Assembly: GCA_000955785.1 (NCBI GenBank)
Contig: JYOD01000100.1
Coordinates: 56,047 to 120,046, forward strand
DNA: 64,000 bases
From: Burkholderiaceae bacterium 16
Lineage (GTDB): Bacteria > Pseudomonadota > Gammaproteobacteria > Burkholderiales > Burkholderiaceae
Direction: 5' to 3'
Made by a program: the position numbers and the translations under genes. Below the pieces are notes generated by a model, which did no database searches, was not told the origin of the DNA, and saw only the letters and a program-made list of their open reading frames with translations. Below, piece after piece: positions 51,981 through 60,082 of this stretch (positions are counted from its first letter, which is position 1; every line of letters begins with the position of its first letter).

Positions 51981-52751
51981 ATGAACGACGATCAACTGCT
52001 GCGCTATTCGCGGCATATCCTGCTCGACGAACTCGGCATCGAGGGACAGAGCCGGCTGCTGGCCAGCCACGCGCTGGTGATTGGCGCCGGCGGCCTGGGC
52101 GCCGCAGCCCTGCCCTACCTGGCCTCCGCCGGCGTTGGCACCATTACCGTGGTCGATGACGACGTGGTCGACCTGACCAACCTGCAGCGCCAGGTCATCC
52201 ACACCACCGCCAATGTCGGCCGGCCCAAGGTGGAATCCGCGCGCGAAGGCATGCTGCGCATCAACCCCGGCATCGACGTCCGCCTGGTGCGGGCTCGCGT
52301 GGGCGCCGCCGAACTGGCGCAACTGGTGGCCCGGGCCGATGTGGTGCTCGATTGCTGCGACAACTTCGACACGCGCCAGGCGGTCAACCGCGCCTGCGTG
52401 CGGCACAACGTGCCGCTGGTGTCCGGCGCTGCGCTGCGCTTCGACGGGCAGATCAGCGTGTTCGACCGCCGCCAGCCGGGCACGCCCTGCTATGCCTGCC
52501 TGTTCCCGCCCTCACAGCCGGCGCAGGAAGTGGCCTGCGCCACCATGGGCGTATTCGCGCCGCTGGTGGGCATGGTCGGCACCGTGCAAGCGGCGGAGGC
52601 GCTCAAACTGCTGATGGGGATCGGCACCACCCTGGCCGGCCGGTTGCTGATGGTCGATGCGCTCGGCATGGAATGGACCACCATGCGCCTTGGGCGCGTG
52701 CCGGATTGCGAAGTCTGCGGCGGCGAGGCCCACGGGGACGCCGGCCACTAA
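51981..52751 (+). CDS. ThiF/MoeB/HesA family adenylyltransferase
   Basis: 256 residues from MNDDQLLRYSRHILLDELG. ATP motif VIGAGGLGAAALPYLASAG, the Arg in LQRQVIH, the Asp in DCCDNFDTRQAVN, and the zinc cysteines CYAC and CEVC. It activates the C-terminal Gly-Gly of a ubiquitin-like sulfur carrier (ThiS or MoaD) by adenylation. No thi or moa gene is next to it, so the partner is not decided. There is no rhodanese domain, unlike MOCS3-type proteins. Confidence 0.9.
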   Translation: MNDDQLLRYSRHILLDELGIEGQSRLLASHALVIGAGGLGAAALPYLASAGVGTITVVDDDVVDLTNLQRQVIHTTANVGRPKVESAREGMLRINPGIDVRLVRARVGAAELAQLVARADVVLDCCDNFDTRQAVNRACVRHNVPLVSGAALRFDGQISVFDRRQPGTPCYACLFPPSQPAQEVACATMGVFAPLVGMVGTVQAAEALKLLMGIGTTLAGRLLMVDALGMEWTTMRLGRVPDCEVCGGEAHGDAGH

Positions 52752-52758
52752 GCGCCAG

Positions 52759-53871
52759 TCATGCGCGCGTGCGCTCGCGCAGGAAGGCGAGCGCGGCGGC
52801 GCGCTCGCCGCGGAACACGATCCTGGCCTCGCGCCGCTCGCGCTGGTAGGCATACATGGGATCGTAGTATTGCCGCAGCAAAACCCCGATCCATCCCCGG
52901 TGCAGCTCGGTATGGCCCGACTCGGCCTGGCGCTCCAGCGCCTGCCCCAGCAAGTCCGAGAGCCGCTCGTAGAGGGCTCCGCCGAGCCGCCTGGATATTG
53001 CCGCCATCGCATCCCGCAGGCGTGCGGCATAAGCGGCGAATCCCGCCTCCTCGCCAAGCGCCCCGATGAATTCCTGCGACAGGCCAAGCACGTAGTCCTC
53101 GAGCACACGATCCACGCGCGCCTCGAAAGGCTCCTCGAGCCAGACCAGCGGCGCCGCCTGCATGGCGAGGTAGAAGGACTGCGGCAGGTTCCGGGCGCCG
53201 ATGAAGCGCCCTTCGTCCTCGACCACCAGGGCGGCACGCCCGCTCGCGCGGTGGCGCAACAGCGCGACCGCCAGATCGTTCTCGAAATCGATTTGCGTGG
53301 GCTGCGCGACCGCGCGCCGGCCGAAACTTGAGCCGCGATGACGGGCCTCGCCCTCCAGGTCGATGGCCGCATCCTGGCTGGCCATCAGGTCGGCGATCAG
53401 CTCGGTCTTGCCGCTGCCCGTCAGTCCGCCCAGTATCAGCAGGCCGCACTCGGCGGCGGCGGCATCGATGACGTCGATCAGGTAAGCGCGCATTGCCTTG
53501 TAGCCGCCCGTCACGCGCGGATAGGCGATGCCGGCATCCTCGCGCAGCCACTGCTGCACGATCTGCGAACGCATGCCTCCACGGAAGCAATACAGATAGC
53601 CCTCCGGATGCGCCCGCGCAAACGCCGCCCAGGCGGCGGTGCGCGCGGCGCGGACGTCGCCGCTCACAAGGCAGTGGCCCAGCGCGATTGCGGCCTGCTG
53701 CCCCTGCTCCTGATAGCACAAGCCCACCTGGTGGCGCTCGTCGTCGTCCATCAGCGGCAGGTTGACCGCGCCGGGGAACGCACCGCGCGCGAATTCCACC
53801 GGCGCGCGTACATCGAGCAAAGCGGCACCGGACAGGAAGAGCCGGCGGAAATCGCACGCATCGTCGCGCAT
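52759..53871 (-). CDS. selU: tRNA 2-selenouridine synthase SelU (MnmH/YbbB)
   Basis: 370 residues. An N-terminal rhodanese domain with catalytic Cys95 in YLYCFRGGMRS is followed by a P-loop domain with GGLTGSGKT (149-157). SelU converts 2-thiouridine at tRNA wobble positions to 2-selenouridine via a geranylated intermediate, using selenophosphate. The start overlaps the stop of selD, which makes that selenophosphate, so the pair is a two-gene pathway. It converges with the ThiF gene. Confidence 0.95.
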   Translation of the reverse strand: MRDDACDFRRLFLSGAALLDVRAPVEFARGAFPGAVNLPLMDDDERHQVGLCYQEQGQQAAIALGHCLVSGDVRAARTAAWAAFARAHPEGYLYCFRGGMRSQIVQQWLREDAGIAYPRVTGGYKAMRAYLIDVIDAAAAECGLLILGGLTGSGKTELIADLMASQDAAIDLEGEARHRGSSFGRRAVAQPTQIDFENDLAVALLRHRASGRAALVVEDEGRFIGARNLPQSFYLAMQAAPLVWLEEPFEARVDRVLEDYVLGLSQEFIGALGEEAGFAAYAARLRDAMAAISRRLGGALYERLSDLLGQALERQAESGHTELHRGWIGVLLRQYYDPMYAYQRERREARIVFRGERAAALAFLRERTRA

Positions 53872-54938
53872 CAGATCACCTCGACGGCGTACTGGCCCTG
53901 CGCCACCATCTCACCAACCGGTGCCAATGCCAGGCCGGACTCGGCACAGGCAGCGTGGAATTCGGCTTCGCCGGCAGGCTCGACCGCCACCAGCAAGCCG
54001 CCGCTGGTTTGCGGATCGCACAGCACGGCGCGCTGCACCTCGCTCAGCGCGCCGCCCAGGTTGCCTATGCCGGCGCCAATCCGCGCGCCATAGCTATCGA
54101 AGTTGCGCTGCGTACCGCCCGGCACGCAGCCGGCCTCCACATAGCGCAATACCTCCGGTAGCAGCGGCACCGCCGAGTAGTCGAGGCGAGCGGTAAGGCG
54201 GCTGCCATCGGCCATTTCAACCAGGTGCCCTAGCAGGCCAAAGCCGGTCACATCCGTCATGGCCCGCACGCCGGCCAGCTTGCCAAAACGGCTGCCGGGG
54301 CGATTGAGCACACACATCCAGTCACGCGCCAGGTGCGCATCCTGCGCGCGCAGCCGGCCCTGCTTCTCGGCCGTGGTCAAGACACCGATGCCCAGCGGCT
54401 TGGTCAGGTAAAGGCGGCACCCCGCGGTGGCGGTATCGTTTCGCTTCAGGTGCGCGCGGTCGACCACGCCCGTCACCGCCAACCCGAAGATGGGCTCCGG
54501 TGCATCGATGGAATGCCCGCCGGCAAGCGGGATGCCGGCATCCTCGCAGGCGCGCCGACCACCGGCCACCACCTCGCGCGCCACCTCGGGTGGCAGCAAC
54601 TTCACCGGCCAGCCGAGGATGGCGATGGCCAGCAACGGATCGCCCCCCATCGCATAAATGTCGCTGATGGCATTAGTAGCGGCGATGCGTCCGAAGTCGA
54701 AGGGATCATCGACGATCGGCATGAAGAAATCGGTGGTGGAAACCACGCCGCGGCCGTGATCCAGCCCGTCCAGCGCGTAGACGGCCGCGTCGTCGCGGGA
54801 AGCATTGCCGACCCACAGGCGTGGGTCGAGATGCTGATCGCCGCTGCCGGCCAGGATCACATCGAGCACCTGTGGCGATATCTTGCAGCCGCAGCCGGCA
54901 CCATGGCTGTACTGCGTCAGGCGAATGGGTTCTGCCAT
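53871..54938 (-). CDS. selD: Selenide, water dikinase SelD
   Basis: 355 residues. The N-terminal loop SHGAGCGCKI has the catalytic Cys16 and Lys19 (Cys17/Lys20 in E. coli); it is the Cys form, not selenocysteine. Metal/ATP residues appear in NASRDDAAVY, STTDFF and MGGDPLLAIAILGWP. It makes selenophosphate from selenide and ATP. selA and selB are not in the window; coupling to selU indicates at least selenouridine synthesis. Confidence 0.96.
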   Translation of the reverse strand: MAEPIRLTQYSHGAGCGCKISPQVLDVILAGSGDQHLDPRLWVGNASRDDAAVYALDGLDHGRGVVSTTDFFMPIVDDPFDFGRIAATNAISDIYAMGGDPLLAIAILGWPVKLLPPEVAREVVAGGRRACEDAGIPLAGGHSIDAPEPIFGLAVTGVVDRAHLKRNDTATAGCRLYLTKPLGIGVLTTAEKQGRLRAQDAHLARDWMCVLNRPGSRFGKLAGVRAMTDVTGFGLLGHLVEMADGSRLTARLDYSAVPLLPEVLRYVEAGCVPGGTQRNFDSYGARIGAGIGNLGGALSEVQRAVLCDPQTSGGLLVAVEPAGEAEFHAACAESGLALAPVGEMVAQGQYAVEVI

Positions 54939-55213
54939 GATCCTTGGCTCCTGTTACGTGGCGTTTGCGAATGCGTGCTTTGGCTCATCTGCTCCCTCTA
55001 TGCTATCTGGCGCCTCTCGCCGCTGCACGCGCGGATTGCGGGCAAGCTGGCGCCGGCAAGGCAACGGCGATGGCTGCGAAGCGACTGGCAAGGAATGGGA
55101 ATCCGAATGAGAAGGGTTACTACCCGGGTGCGGGGAGAGGCGGCAGCACCGAACGGCGCCGCGCGGGCGCGGCCACTGCGTTCTTGCGAACCCGCGGCCG
55201 ACTGCTGGGCGGA
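54939..55213. other. Intergenic region between bfr and selD
   Basis: 275 bp without a supported gene. On the plus strand a frame from a GTG at about 54973 gives a hydrophobic stretch (VLWLICSLYAIWRLSPLHAR) and then basic residues, possibly a decayed small membrane protein. Evidence is weak. No terminator or RNA is seen. Confidence 0.25.
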
Positions 55214-55693
55214 TTACTGCTCGCCCGGCTCCATCTGCGACTGCAGATAGTTCGGCAGGCCAACCTTGTCGATCAGGTCGAGCTGCGTTTCGAGGTACTC
55301 GATATGCTCTTCGGTGTCGGTCAGGATGTCGACCAGGATCTCGCGGCTAACGTAGTCGCCCACCGATTCGCAGTAAGTAATGCCTTCCTTGACGGTGGCA
55401 TGCGCGCCTTGCTCGAGCTTCAGGTCGCACTTGAGCATTTCCGGGGTGTCTTCGCCCAGCAGCAGCTTGTTGAGGTCTTGCAGGTTGGGCAGCCCATCGA
55501 GCATGAGGATGCGGTCGATCAGGCGATCGGCGTGCTTCATCTCGCCGATGGATTCCTTGTACTCCACGTCGCCGAGCTTCTTGAGGCCCCAGTGGCGGTA
55601 CATGCGAGCATGCAGGAAGTATTGGTTGATCGCGGTCAGCTCGTTCTTCAGCTGCGCGTTCAGATGTTGGATGACCTTCTTGTCACCTTTCAT
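55214..55693 (-). CDS. bfr: Bacterioferritin
   Basis: 159 residues behind AGGAG. Ferroxidase residues fit the family: Glu18 in LKNELTAINQYF, Glu51 and His54 in GEMKHADRLIDRI, Glu94 in LKLEQGAHATVKEG, and Glu127/His130 in DTEEHIEYL. Met52 is the heme ligand between subunits. A 24-mer shell of this protein oxidises and stores iron. bfd, whose product releases the iron, is 111 bp upstream on the same strand. Confidence 0.96.
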   Translation of the reverse strand: MKGDKKVIQHLNAQLKNELTAINQYFLHARMYRHWGLKKLGDVEYKESIGEMKHADRLIDRILMLDGLPNLQDLNKLLLGEDTPEMLKCDLKLEQGAHATVKEGITYCESVGDYVSREILVDILTDTEEHIEYLETQLDLIDKVGLPNYLQSQMEPGEQ

Positions 55694-55804
55694 AGGAGGC
55701 TCCTGTAGCAACGGGCCCCCGCAAAAACGCGAAGCGGCGCAAGACGCGCCGCATGCAGTCTGAACAAGCGAAAACGCGCCGTAACCTGATAGCTACGGGC
55801 GAGT

Positions 55805-56101
55805 TCAAGCAACCAGCTCGGTACGCTGATCGTTCGCGACTGCCGGGTCCCGAGTGTCCATTATGGCACGTGGGCCCGAAGGCGAACAGGAGGAAATGTC
55901 CACGACCTGGATGGTGGCGACCTTGACATTGCGGACCGCGGCAACGCCTTCGCAAAGGACCTGTTGCGCGCATTCGCGGCAACGGCCACAGCAGGTGCCC
56001 ACGCCCAGCGTTTCAGCCAGCTCGTCGAGCGTGGCCACGCCAAGATGCGCGGCCCCATGGATTTCTCGGTCAGTAACCTGATTGCAGATGCAAACGTACA
56101 C
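55805..56101 (-). CDS. bfd: Bacterioferritin-associated ferredoxin Bfd, with C-terminal extension
   Basis: 98 residues from a GTG behind AAGGAGGG, giving VYVCICNQVTDREI. The [2Fe-2S] cysteines follow the Bfd pattern CIC and, 31 residues later, CCGRC (GVGTCCGRCRECAQQV). Bfd reduces the bacterioferritin core so iron can leave. The protein has about 35 extra residues beyond the usual 64, with no recognised domain. A Fur-box-like site overlaps the predicted promoter, so expression should rise when iron is low. Confidence 0.9.
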   Translation of the reverse strand: MYVCICNQVTDREIHGAAHLGVATLDELAETLGVGTCCGRCRECAQQVLCEGVAAVRNVKVATIQVVDISSCSPSGPRAIMDTRDPAVANDQRTELVA

Positions 56102-56154
56102 AAATCCCTCCTTGGGAGAGGGGCGACACCGGCATGTCACCCGCGATGTACGTC

Positions 56155-56183
56155 AGAATATCAGAGATCGAAAATGATAACAA
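56155..56183 (-). promoter_or_regulatory. Predicted promoter of bfd
   Basis: On the minus strand TTGTTA (complement of 56178-56183) and TATTCT (complement of 56155-56160) are separated by 17 bp, about 55 bp upstream of the bfd start codon. Confidence 0.5.
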
Positions 56184-56188
56184 TTCCC
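56170..56188. promoter_or_regulatory. Fur-box-like operator upstream of bfd
   Basis: GAAAATGATAACAATTCCC matches the 19-bp Fur consensus GATAATGATAATCATTATC at 14 of 19 positions and covers the -35 element of the predicted bfd promoter. Confidence 0.65.
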
Positions 56189-56345
56189 ATTAAGCCACAA
56201 AATGTACATGCCAATAACACGGCACTTACGCGGGAAATCGTGGATTAAGGCAACGTCACAAGTCGCCTTAAAGTGCCTTATGATACTCTCAAATAGTGTT
56301 GTATTTCCCGAAAAACCTTAGTCCGCCCAGGGTTGTCAGTGGCAA

Positions 56346-58121
56346 TCAGAGCTGCTTCAGCGCGCAGGCCAGTTCCTCCGGCTCGTAGGCGCTCAGCACC
56401 TGCTCGACCAGCCGTTCCAGCCGCTCGCAGTCGGCATGCAGGACTTCCTGCTTGACCCGCAGCAACTGCGAAGGATGCATCGAGAACTCGCGCAGCCCCA
56501 TACCGAGCAGCAGCCGGGTCATGGCGGGATCTCCGGCCATTTCGCCGCACACCGCCACCGGCACGCCGGCGTGGTTGGCCTCGCGGATGGTGCGCGCGAT
56601 CAGTTGCAGCACCGCCGGATGCAGCGGGTCGTAGAGATGGGCCACGGCGTTGTCGGCGCGGTCGATGGCAAGCGTGTACTGGATCAGGTCGTTGGTGCCG
56701 ATGGAGAGGAAATCCATGCGCCTCAGGAACAGCGGCAGCATCAGCACGGCGGCCGGGATCTCGATCATCGCCCCGACCTTGATATACGGGTCGAAAGCCT
56801 GGCCACGGACGTCAAGCTGGCGCTTGGCCTGTGCGATCAGGTCCAGGGTCTGGTCGATCTCGCGCGCGTGGGCCAGCATCGGGATCAGCAGCCGCACCGG
56901 CCCGAAGGCCGAGGCCCGCAGCAATGCACGCAACTGGGTCAGAAACATGGCCGGCTCGGACAGCGACCAGCGGATCGCGCGCAAGCCCAGCGCCGGGTTG
57001 AGCGCGGTCTCGAAATCGTCGCCGCGCCCATCGCGCCCCTCCCGACCATCCAGCGGCTTGTCGGCGCCGATATCGATGGTGCGGATGGTGACCGGCAGCC
57101 CGTGCATGGCGTCCACCGCGCCGCGATATGCCTGGAACTGCTCCTCCTCGTCGGGCAGCTCTCCGCGTCGGTTCATGAACAGGAATTCCGAGCGGAACAG
57201 GCCCACGCCGACCGCGCCGGCGGTCAGCGCCGCGGTCGCGTCTTCAGACATCTCGATATTGGCCAGCAGGTCGATCTCAAGCCCGTCCAGCGTCACGGCA
57301 GGCGTATGGCGCAGGCGTTGCAGGCGCTTTTTCTCCAGCGCCCGCTCGCTCTGCCTGTGCCGGTATTCCTCGAGGATGATGGCCGACGGATCGACGATGA
57401 CCAGGCCTGCGTCGCCGTCGATGATGACCCAGTCGTCCTGGCGGATGAGTTCACTGGCGCTTTGCACGCCCACCGCGGCAGGGATGTCGAGGCTGCGCGC
57501 GACGATGGCAGTATGGGAGGTGCGCCCGCCGAGATCGGTCACGAAGCCGTGGAACACGGTATGGCGGAACTGCAGCATGTCGGCCGGCGAGATGTCGTGG
57601 GCCACCACGATCACGCCGGGTGCCGGCTCGCCATCGGGCGCCAGGGACGAAGGCGGCACCGGGGCCGGCGCCAGCACGGCCGCGCCGGCCAGCACCTTGA
57701 GAATGCGCTCGACCACCTGGCGGATATCCGCCTTGCGTTCGCGCAGGTATTCGTCCTCGATTTCGTCGAACTGCCGCATCAGTTCTTCGAGCCGCGTGGT
57801 CAACGCCCATTCGGCGTTATAGCGCCGGTTGCGGATCAGTGCCTCGGGCTCGCGCGCGAGCGCCTCGTCGTCGAGGATCATCGCATGCACATCAAGGAAG
57901 GCGCCCAGCTCTTCCGGGGCTTCGCGCGGGAGATCGCGCTTTAGCGTGACCAGTTCGGCCCGCACCGCCGCGCGTGCCGAGCGCAGGCGTTCCACCTCGG
58001 CCTCAAGCCGGTCTTCGTCGACCAGGTAATGGGAGACATCAAGCGCAGCAGGCGCCAGCAAATGCGCGCGCCCGATGGCGACGCCGCGCGAGACCGGGAT
58101 GCCGTGCAGGGCAAATGGCAT
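56346..58121 (-). CDS. ptsI: Phosphoenolpyruvate-protein phosphotransferase (PTS enzyme I)
   Basis: 591 residues. The phosphorylated His203 is in LGGRTSHTAIVARS. The PEP-binding barrel has LLANIEMSEDA, GVGLFRSEFLFMNR, SIGTNDLIQYTLAIDRAD and the active Cys in AVCGEMAGD. A short Pro/Ala insert (about residues 150-168) separates the HPr-binding and phosphohistidine regions. It lacks the GAF domain of PtsP, so it is the ordinary EI. It passes phosphate to HPr, encoded 137 bp upstream on the same strand. Confidence 0.95.
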   Translation of the reverse strand: MPFALHGIPVSRGVAIGRAHLLAPAALDVSHYLVDEDRLEAEVERLRSARAAVRAELVTLKRDLPREAPEELGAFLDVHAMILDDEALAREPEALIRNRRYNAEWALTTRLEELMRQFDEIEDEYLRERKADIRQVVERILKVLAGAAVLAPAPVPPSSLAPDGEPAPGVIVVAHDISPADMLQFRHTVFHGFVTDLGGRTSHTAIVARSLDIPAAVGVQSASELIRQDDWVIIDGDAGLVIVDPSAIILEEYRHRQSERALEKKRLQRLRHTPAVTLDGLEIDLLANIEMSEDATAALTAGAVGVGLFRSEFLFMNRRGELPDEEEQFQAYRGAVDAMHGLPVTIRTIDIGADKPLDGREGRDGRGDDFETALNPALGLRAIRWSLSEPAMFLTQLRALLRASAFGPVRLLIPMLAHAREIDQTLDLIAQAKRQLDVRGQAFDPYIKVGAMIEIPAAVLMLPLFLRRMDFLSIGTNDLIQYTLAIDRADNAVAHLYDPLHPAVLQLIARTIREANHAGVPVAVCGEMAGDPAMTRLLLGMGLREFSMHPSQLLRVKQEVLHADCERLERLVEQVLSAYEPEELACALKQL

Positions 58122-58258
58122 GTACCGCTCCGTCAGGAACGTTTAAAAAGTCTGGCCAGGGCCAGCAACCTTGGAAGCGGTGCCAGGATGAAAGGAAGCG
58201 GCCCTGGCCAGGCTCGCCGCGGCGTTCCGTGCCGCCGCTTTCATCCCGAATCGGCTTC

Positions 58259-58528
58259 CTACTCTCCTTCGCCGAAGCGGTTGGCGATGAGCGCCAGCAA
58301 CGCGTCCATCGCCTCTTGCTCATCGGGCCCGTCGGTCTCGATGGTCACGGTGGAGCCGATGCCGGCGGCCAGCATCATCACGCCCATGATGCTCTTGGCG
58401 TCGACCTGCCGACCATTGCGCGACATCTTGACCTGACTGACAAAGTTACCCGCCAGTTGCGTCAGCTTGGCGGAAGCCCGTGCATGCAGCCCGAGCTTAT
58501 TGATGATGTTGGTGTCCCTCTGCAGCAT
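58259..58528 (-). CDS. ptsH: Phosphocarrier protein HPr
   Basis: 89 residues. Phosphorylation site His15 is in KLGLHARAS; the second regulatory site Ser46 is in DAKSIMGVMML. Ser46 is the target of HPr kinase, encoded at 3082-4053, so both arms of HPr regulation can operate. The start codon lies inside the upstream EIIA gene (32-bp overlap) and lacks a good ribosome binding site, suggesting translational coupling. Confidence 0.95.
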   Translation of the reverse strand: MLQRDTNIINKLGLHARASAKLTQLAGNFVSQVKMSRNGRQVDAKSIMGVMMLAAGIGSTVTIETDGPDEQEAMDALLALIANRFGEGE

Positions 58529-58952
58529 ATTTGTCGGGATGATTTGCGATCTGGTTCTGGACGGTGGTGGAGCCTACCTGCAACACACCCTGCGAGCCTC
58601 CCGCCAGCGCCTTGAGCGCAAGCTGGTCAAGTTTCTCGGCACGGTAGCAAATGGCGCGCACTAGCATGGGAAGATTGACGCCGGCGAGCACCTTGACGCG
58701 GCCCGGCTCGGCGAGGCGGGCCGCGATATTGGCCGGCGTGGCACCAAAGATATCGGTCAACACCAGTGCGCCATTGTCTTCGCTGACCTCGGCCAGGCGC
58801 CGCCGGGCTTCGGCCAGCACGGCCGCGGGCTCGGCGTCGGGCATGACGTCGATGGCTTCAAGCCGTTGCGGCTGGCCGCAGTAGACGTGGGCGGCGCACT
58901 CGCGCAATGCCGAAGCCAGCGGGGCGTGCGCGATGATCAGAATGCCTGCCAT
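58497..58952 (-). CDS. PTS mannose-type EIIA domain protein
   Basis: 151 residues, stand-alone EIIA-Man fold. The phosphorylated His9 is in LIIAHAPLASAL; LVLTDIFGATPANIAARL is conserved near residue 65. There is no fused EIIB domain and no EIIC/EIID gene nearby, so it is probably regulatory rather than part of a mannose permease. It overlaps ptsH by 32 bp and is likely phosphorylated by that HPr. Confidence 0.92.
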   Translation of the reverse strand: MAGILIIAHAPLASALRECAAHVYCGQPQRLEAIDVMPDAEPAAVLAEARRRLAEVSEDNGALVLTDIFGATPANIAARLAEPGRVKVLAGVNLPMLVRAICYRAEKLDQLALKALAGGSQGVLQVGSTTVQNQIANHPDKYAAEGHQHHQ

Positions 58953-59042
58953 GGTGGTGAATCCGTTGGATTGACGCGATTGTAGCAGGCACGCTAGCCG
59001 GAGATTCAGCTCGGCGCCCCGGTTTGGCGCGGCGCCAACAGC

Positions 59043-59996
59043 TCAGCGGCCACGGGCCTGCACGGCTTGCTCCAGCGCATCGATAAACATGGCGGCGACC
59101 TGGAAGCCGGTCTGCTGGGTGATTTCCTGGAAACAGGTCGGACTCGTCACATTGACTTCGGTGAGGCAATCGCCGATCACATCCAGCCCGACCAGCAGCA
59201 AACCGCGCTCCCACAGGCCCGGCGCCAGCGACTCGGCGATTTCGCGGTCGCGCGCGGAAAGTTCCTGGGCGCGGCCGGTACCACCCGCGGCCAGGTTGCC
59301 GCGCACTTCGCCATCCTTGGGAATGCGGGCCAGCGAGTATGGCACGGGCACGCCGCCGATCAGCAGGATGCGCTTGTCGCCGTCCTTGATGGCGGGGATA
59401 TAGCGCTGCACCATCAGGGTGCGCGCTCCGTCCTCGCCCAGGGTCTCGATGATGGCGCCAAGGTTCATGCCGTCCGGGCCGACCCGGAAGATTCCCATCC
59501 CGCCCATGCCGTCGAGCGGCTTGAGAATGACATCGCGATGCTCCGCGTGGAAAGCGCGGATGCGATCGGCATCCCGCGTGACCAGCGTCGGCGTAATGAA
59601 TTCGGGATACTGGGCAATCGCCAGCTTCTCGGAATGGTCGCGAACCGCCTGCGGCTTGTTGAACACATTGGCGCCCTGCGACTCCGCCAGTTCCAGCAGC
59701 CAGGTGCTGGTGACGTATTCCATGTCGAACGGCGGATCCTTGCGCATCAGCACGGCGTCGAAGCCGGTGAGGGGCTGCAGGCTGGCCTCGCCGGTGCGGT
59801 ACCAGTCATGCGGATCGCCGGTGAGTTGCAGCGGATGCACGACCGCCTCTACCTGGTCGGCCGACAGCGACAGCTGCGACTGCAGGCAAGAAAACAGCTC
59901 GTGCCCGCGCTCGACCGCCTCGACCATCATGGCGTAGGTCGAATCCTTGTAGGTCTTGAAGGTGTGCAGCGGGTCGGTAATAAACAGAATACGCAT
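59043..59996 (-). CDS. gshB: Glutathione synthetase
   Basis: 317 residues from MRILFITDPLHTFKTYKD. ATP-grasp motifs: FNKPQAVRDHSEKLAI, ILKPLDGMGGMGIFRV, and ARGNL-like VRGNLAAGGTGRAQEL, with DVIGDCLTEVNVTSPT near the end. It joins gamma-glutamylcysteine and glycine. gshA lies 86 bp upstream on the same strand. Confidence 0.97.
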   Translation of the reverse strand: MRILFITDPLHTFKTYKDSTYAMMVEAVERGHELFSCLQSQLSLSADQVEAVVHPLQLTGDPHDWYRTGEASLQPLTGFDAVLMRKDPPFDMEYVTSTWLLELAESQGANVFNKPQAVRDHSEKLAIAQYPEFITPTLVTRDADRIRAFHAEHRDVILKPLDGMGGMGIFRVGPDGMNLGAIIETLGEDGARTLMVQRYIPAIKDGDKRILLIGGVPVPYSLARIPKDGEVRGNLAAGGTGRAQELSARDREIAESLAPGLWERGLLLVGLDVIGDCLTEVNVTSPTCFQEITQQTGFQVAAMFIDALEQAVQARGR

Positions 59997-60082
59997 GATG
60001 GCTCGTCCCGGTCGCAGGGTTGCCGCGCGAATTGCGCGGCGCGTCAAGGCGCCGCCACCAGGACAGCGCCATTTCAGGCGAT

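Noticed and set aside
53871..54938. Selenocysteine in SelD
   Set aside because: The catalytic position is an ordinary Cys codon within SHGAGCGCK, with no in-frame TGA.
56436..57944. Long plus-strand open frame opposite ptsI
   Set aside because: Antisense shadow of enzyme I in a high-GC genome; composition is biased and no domain is recognised.
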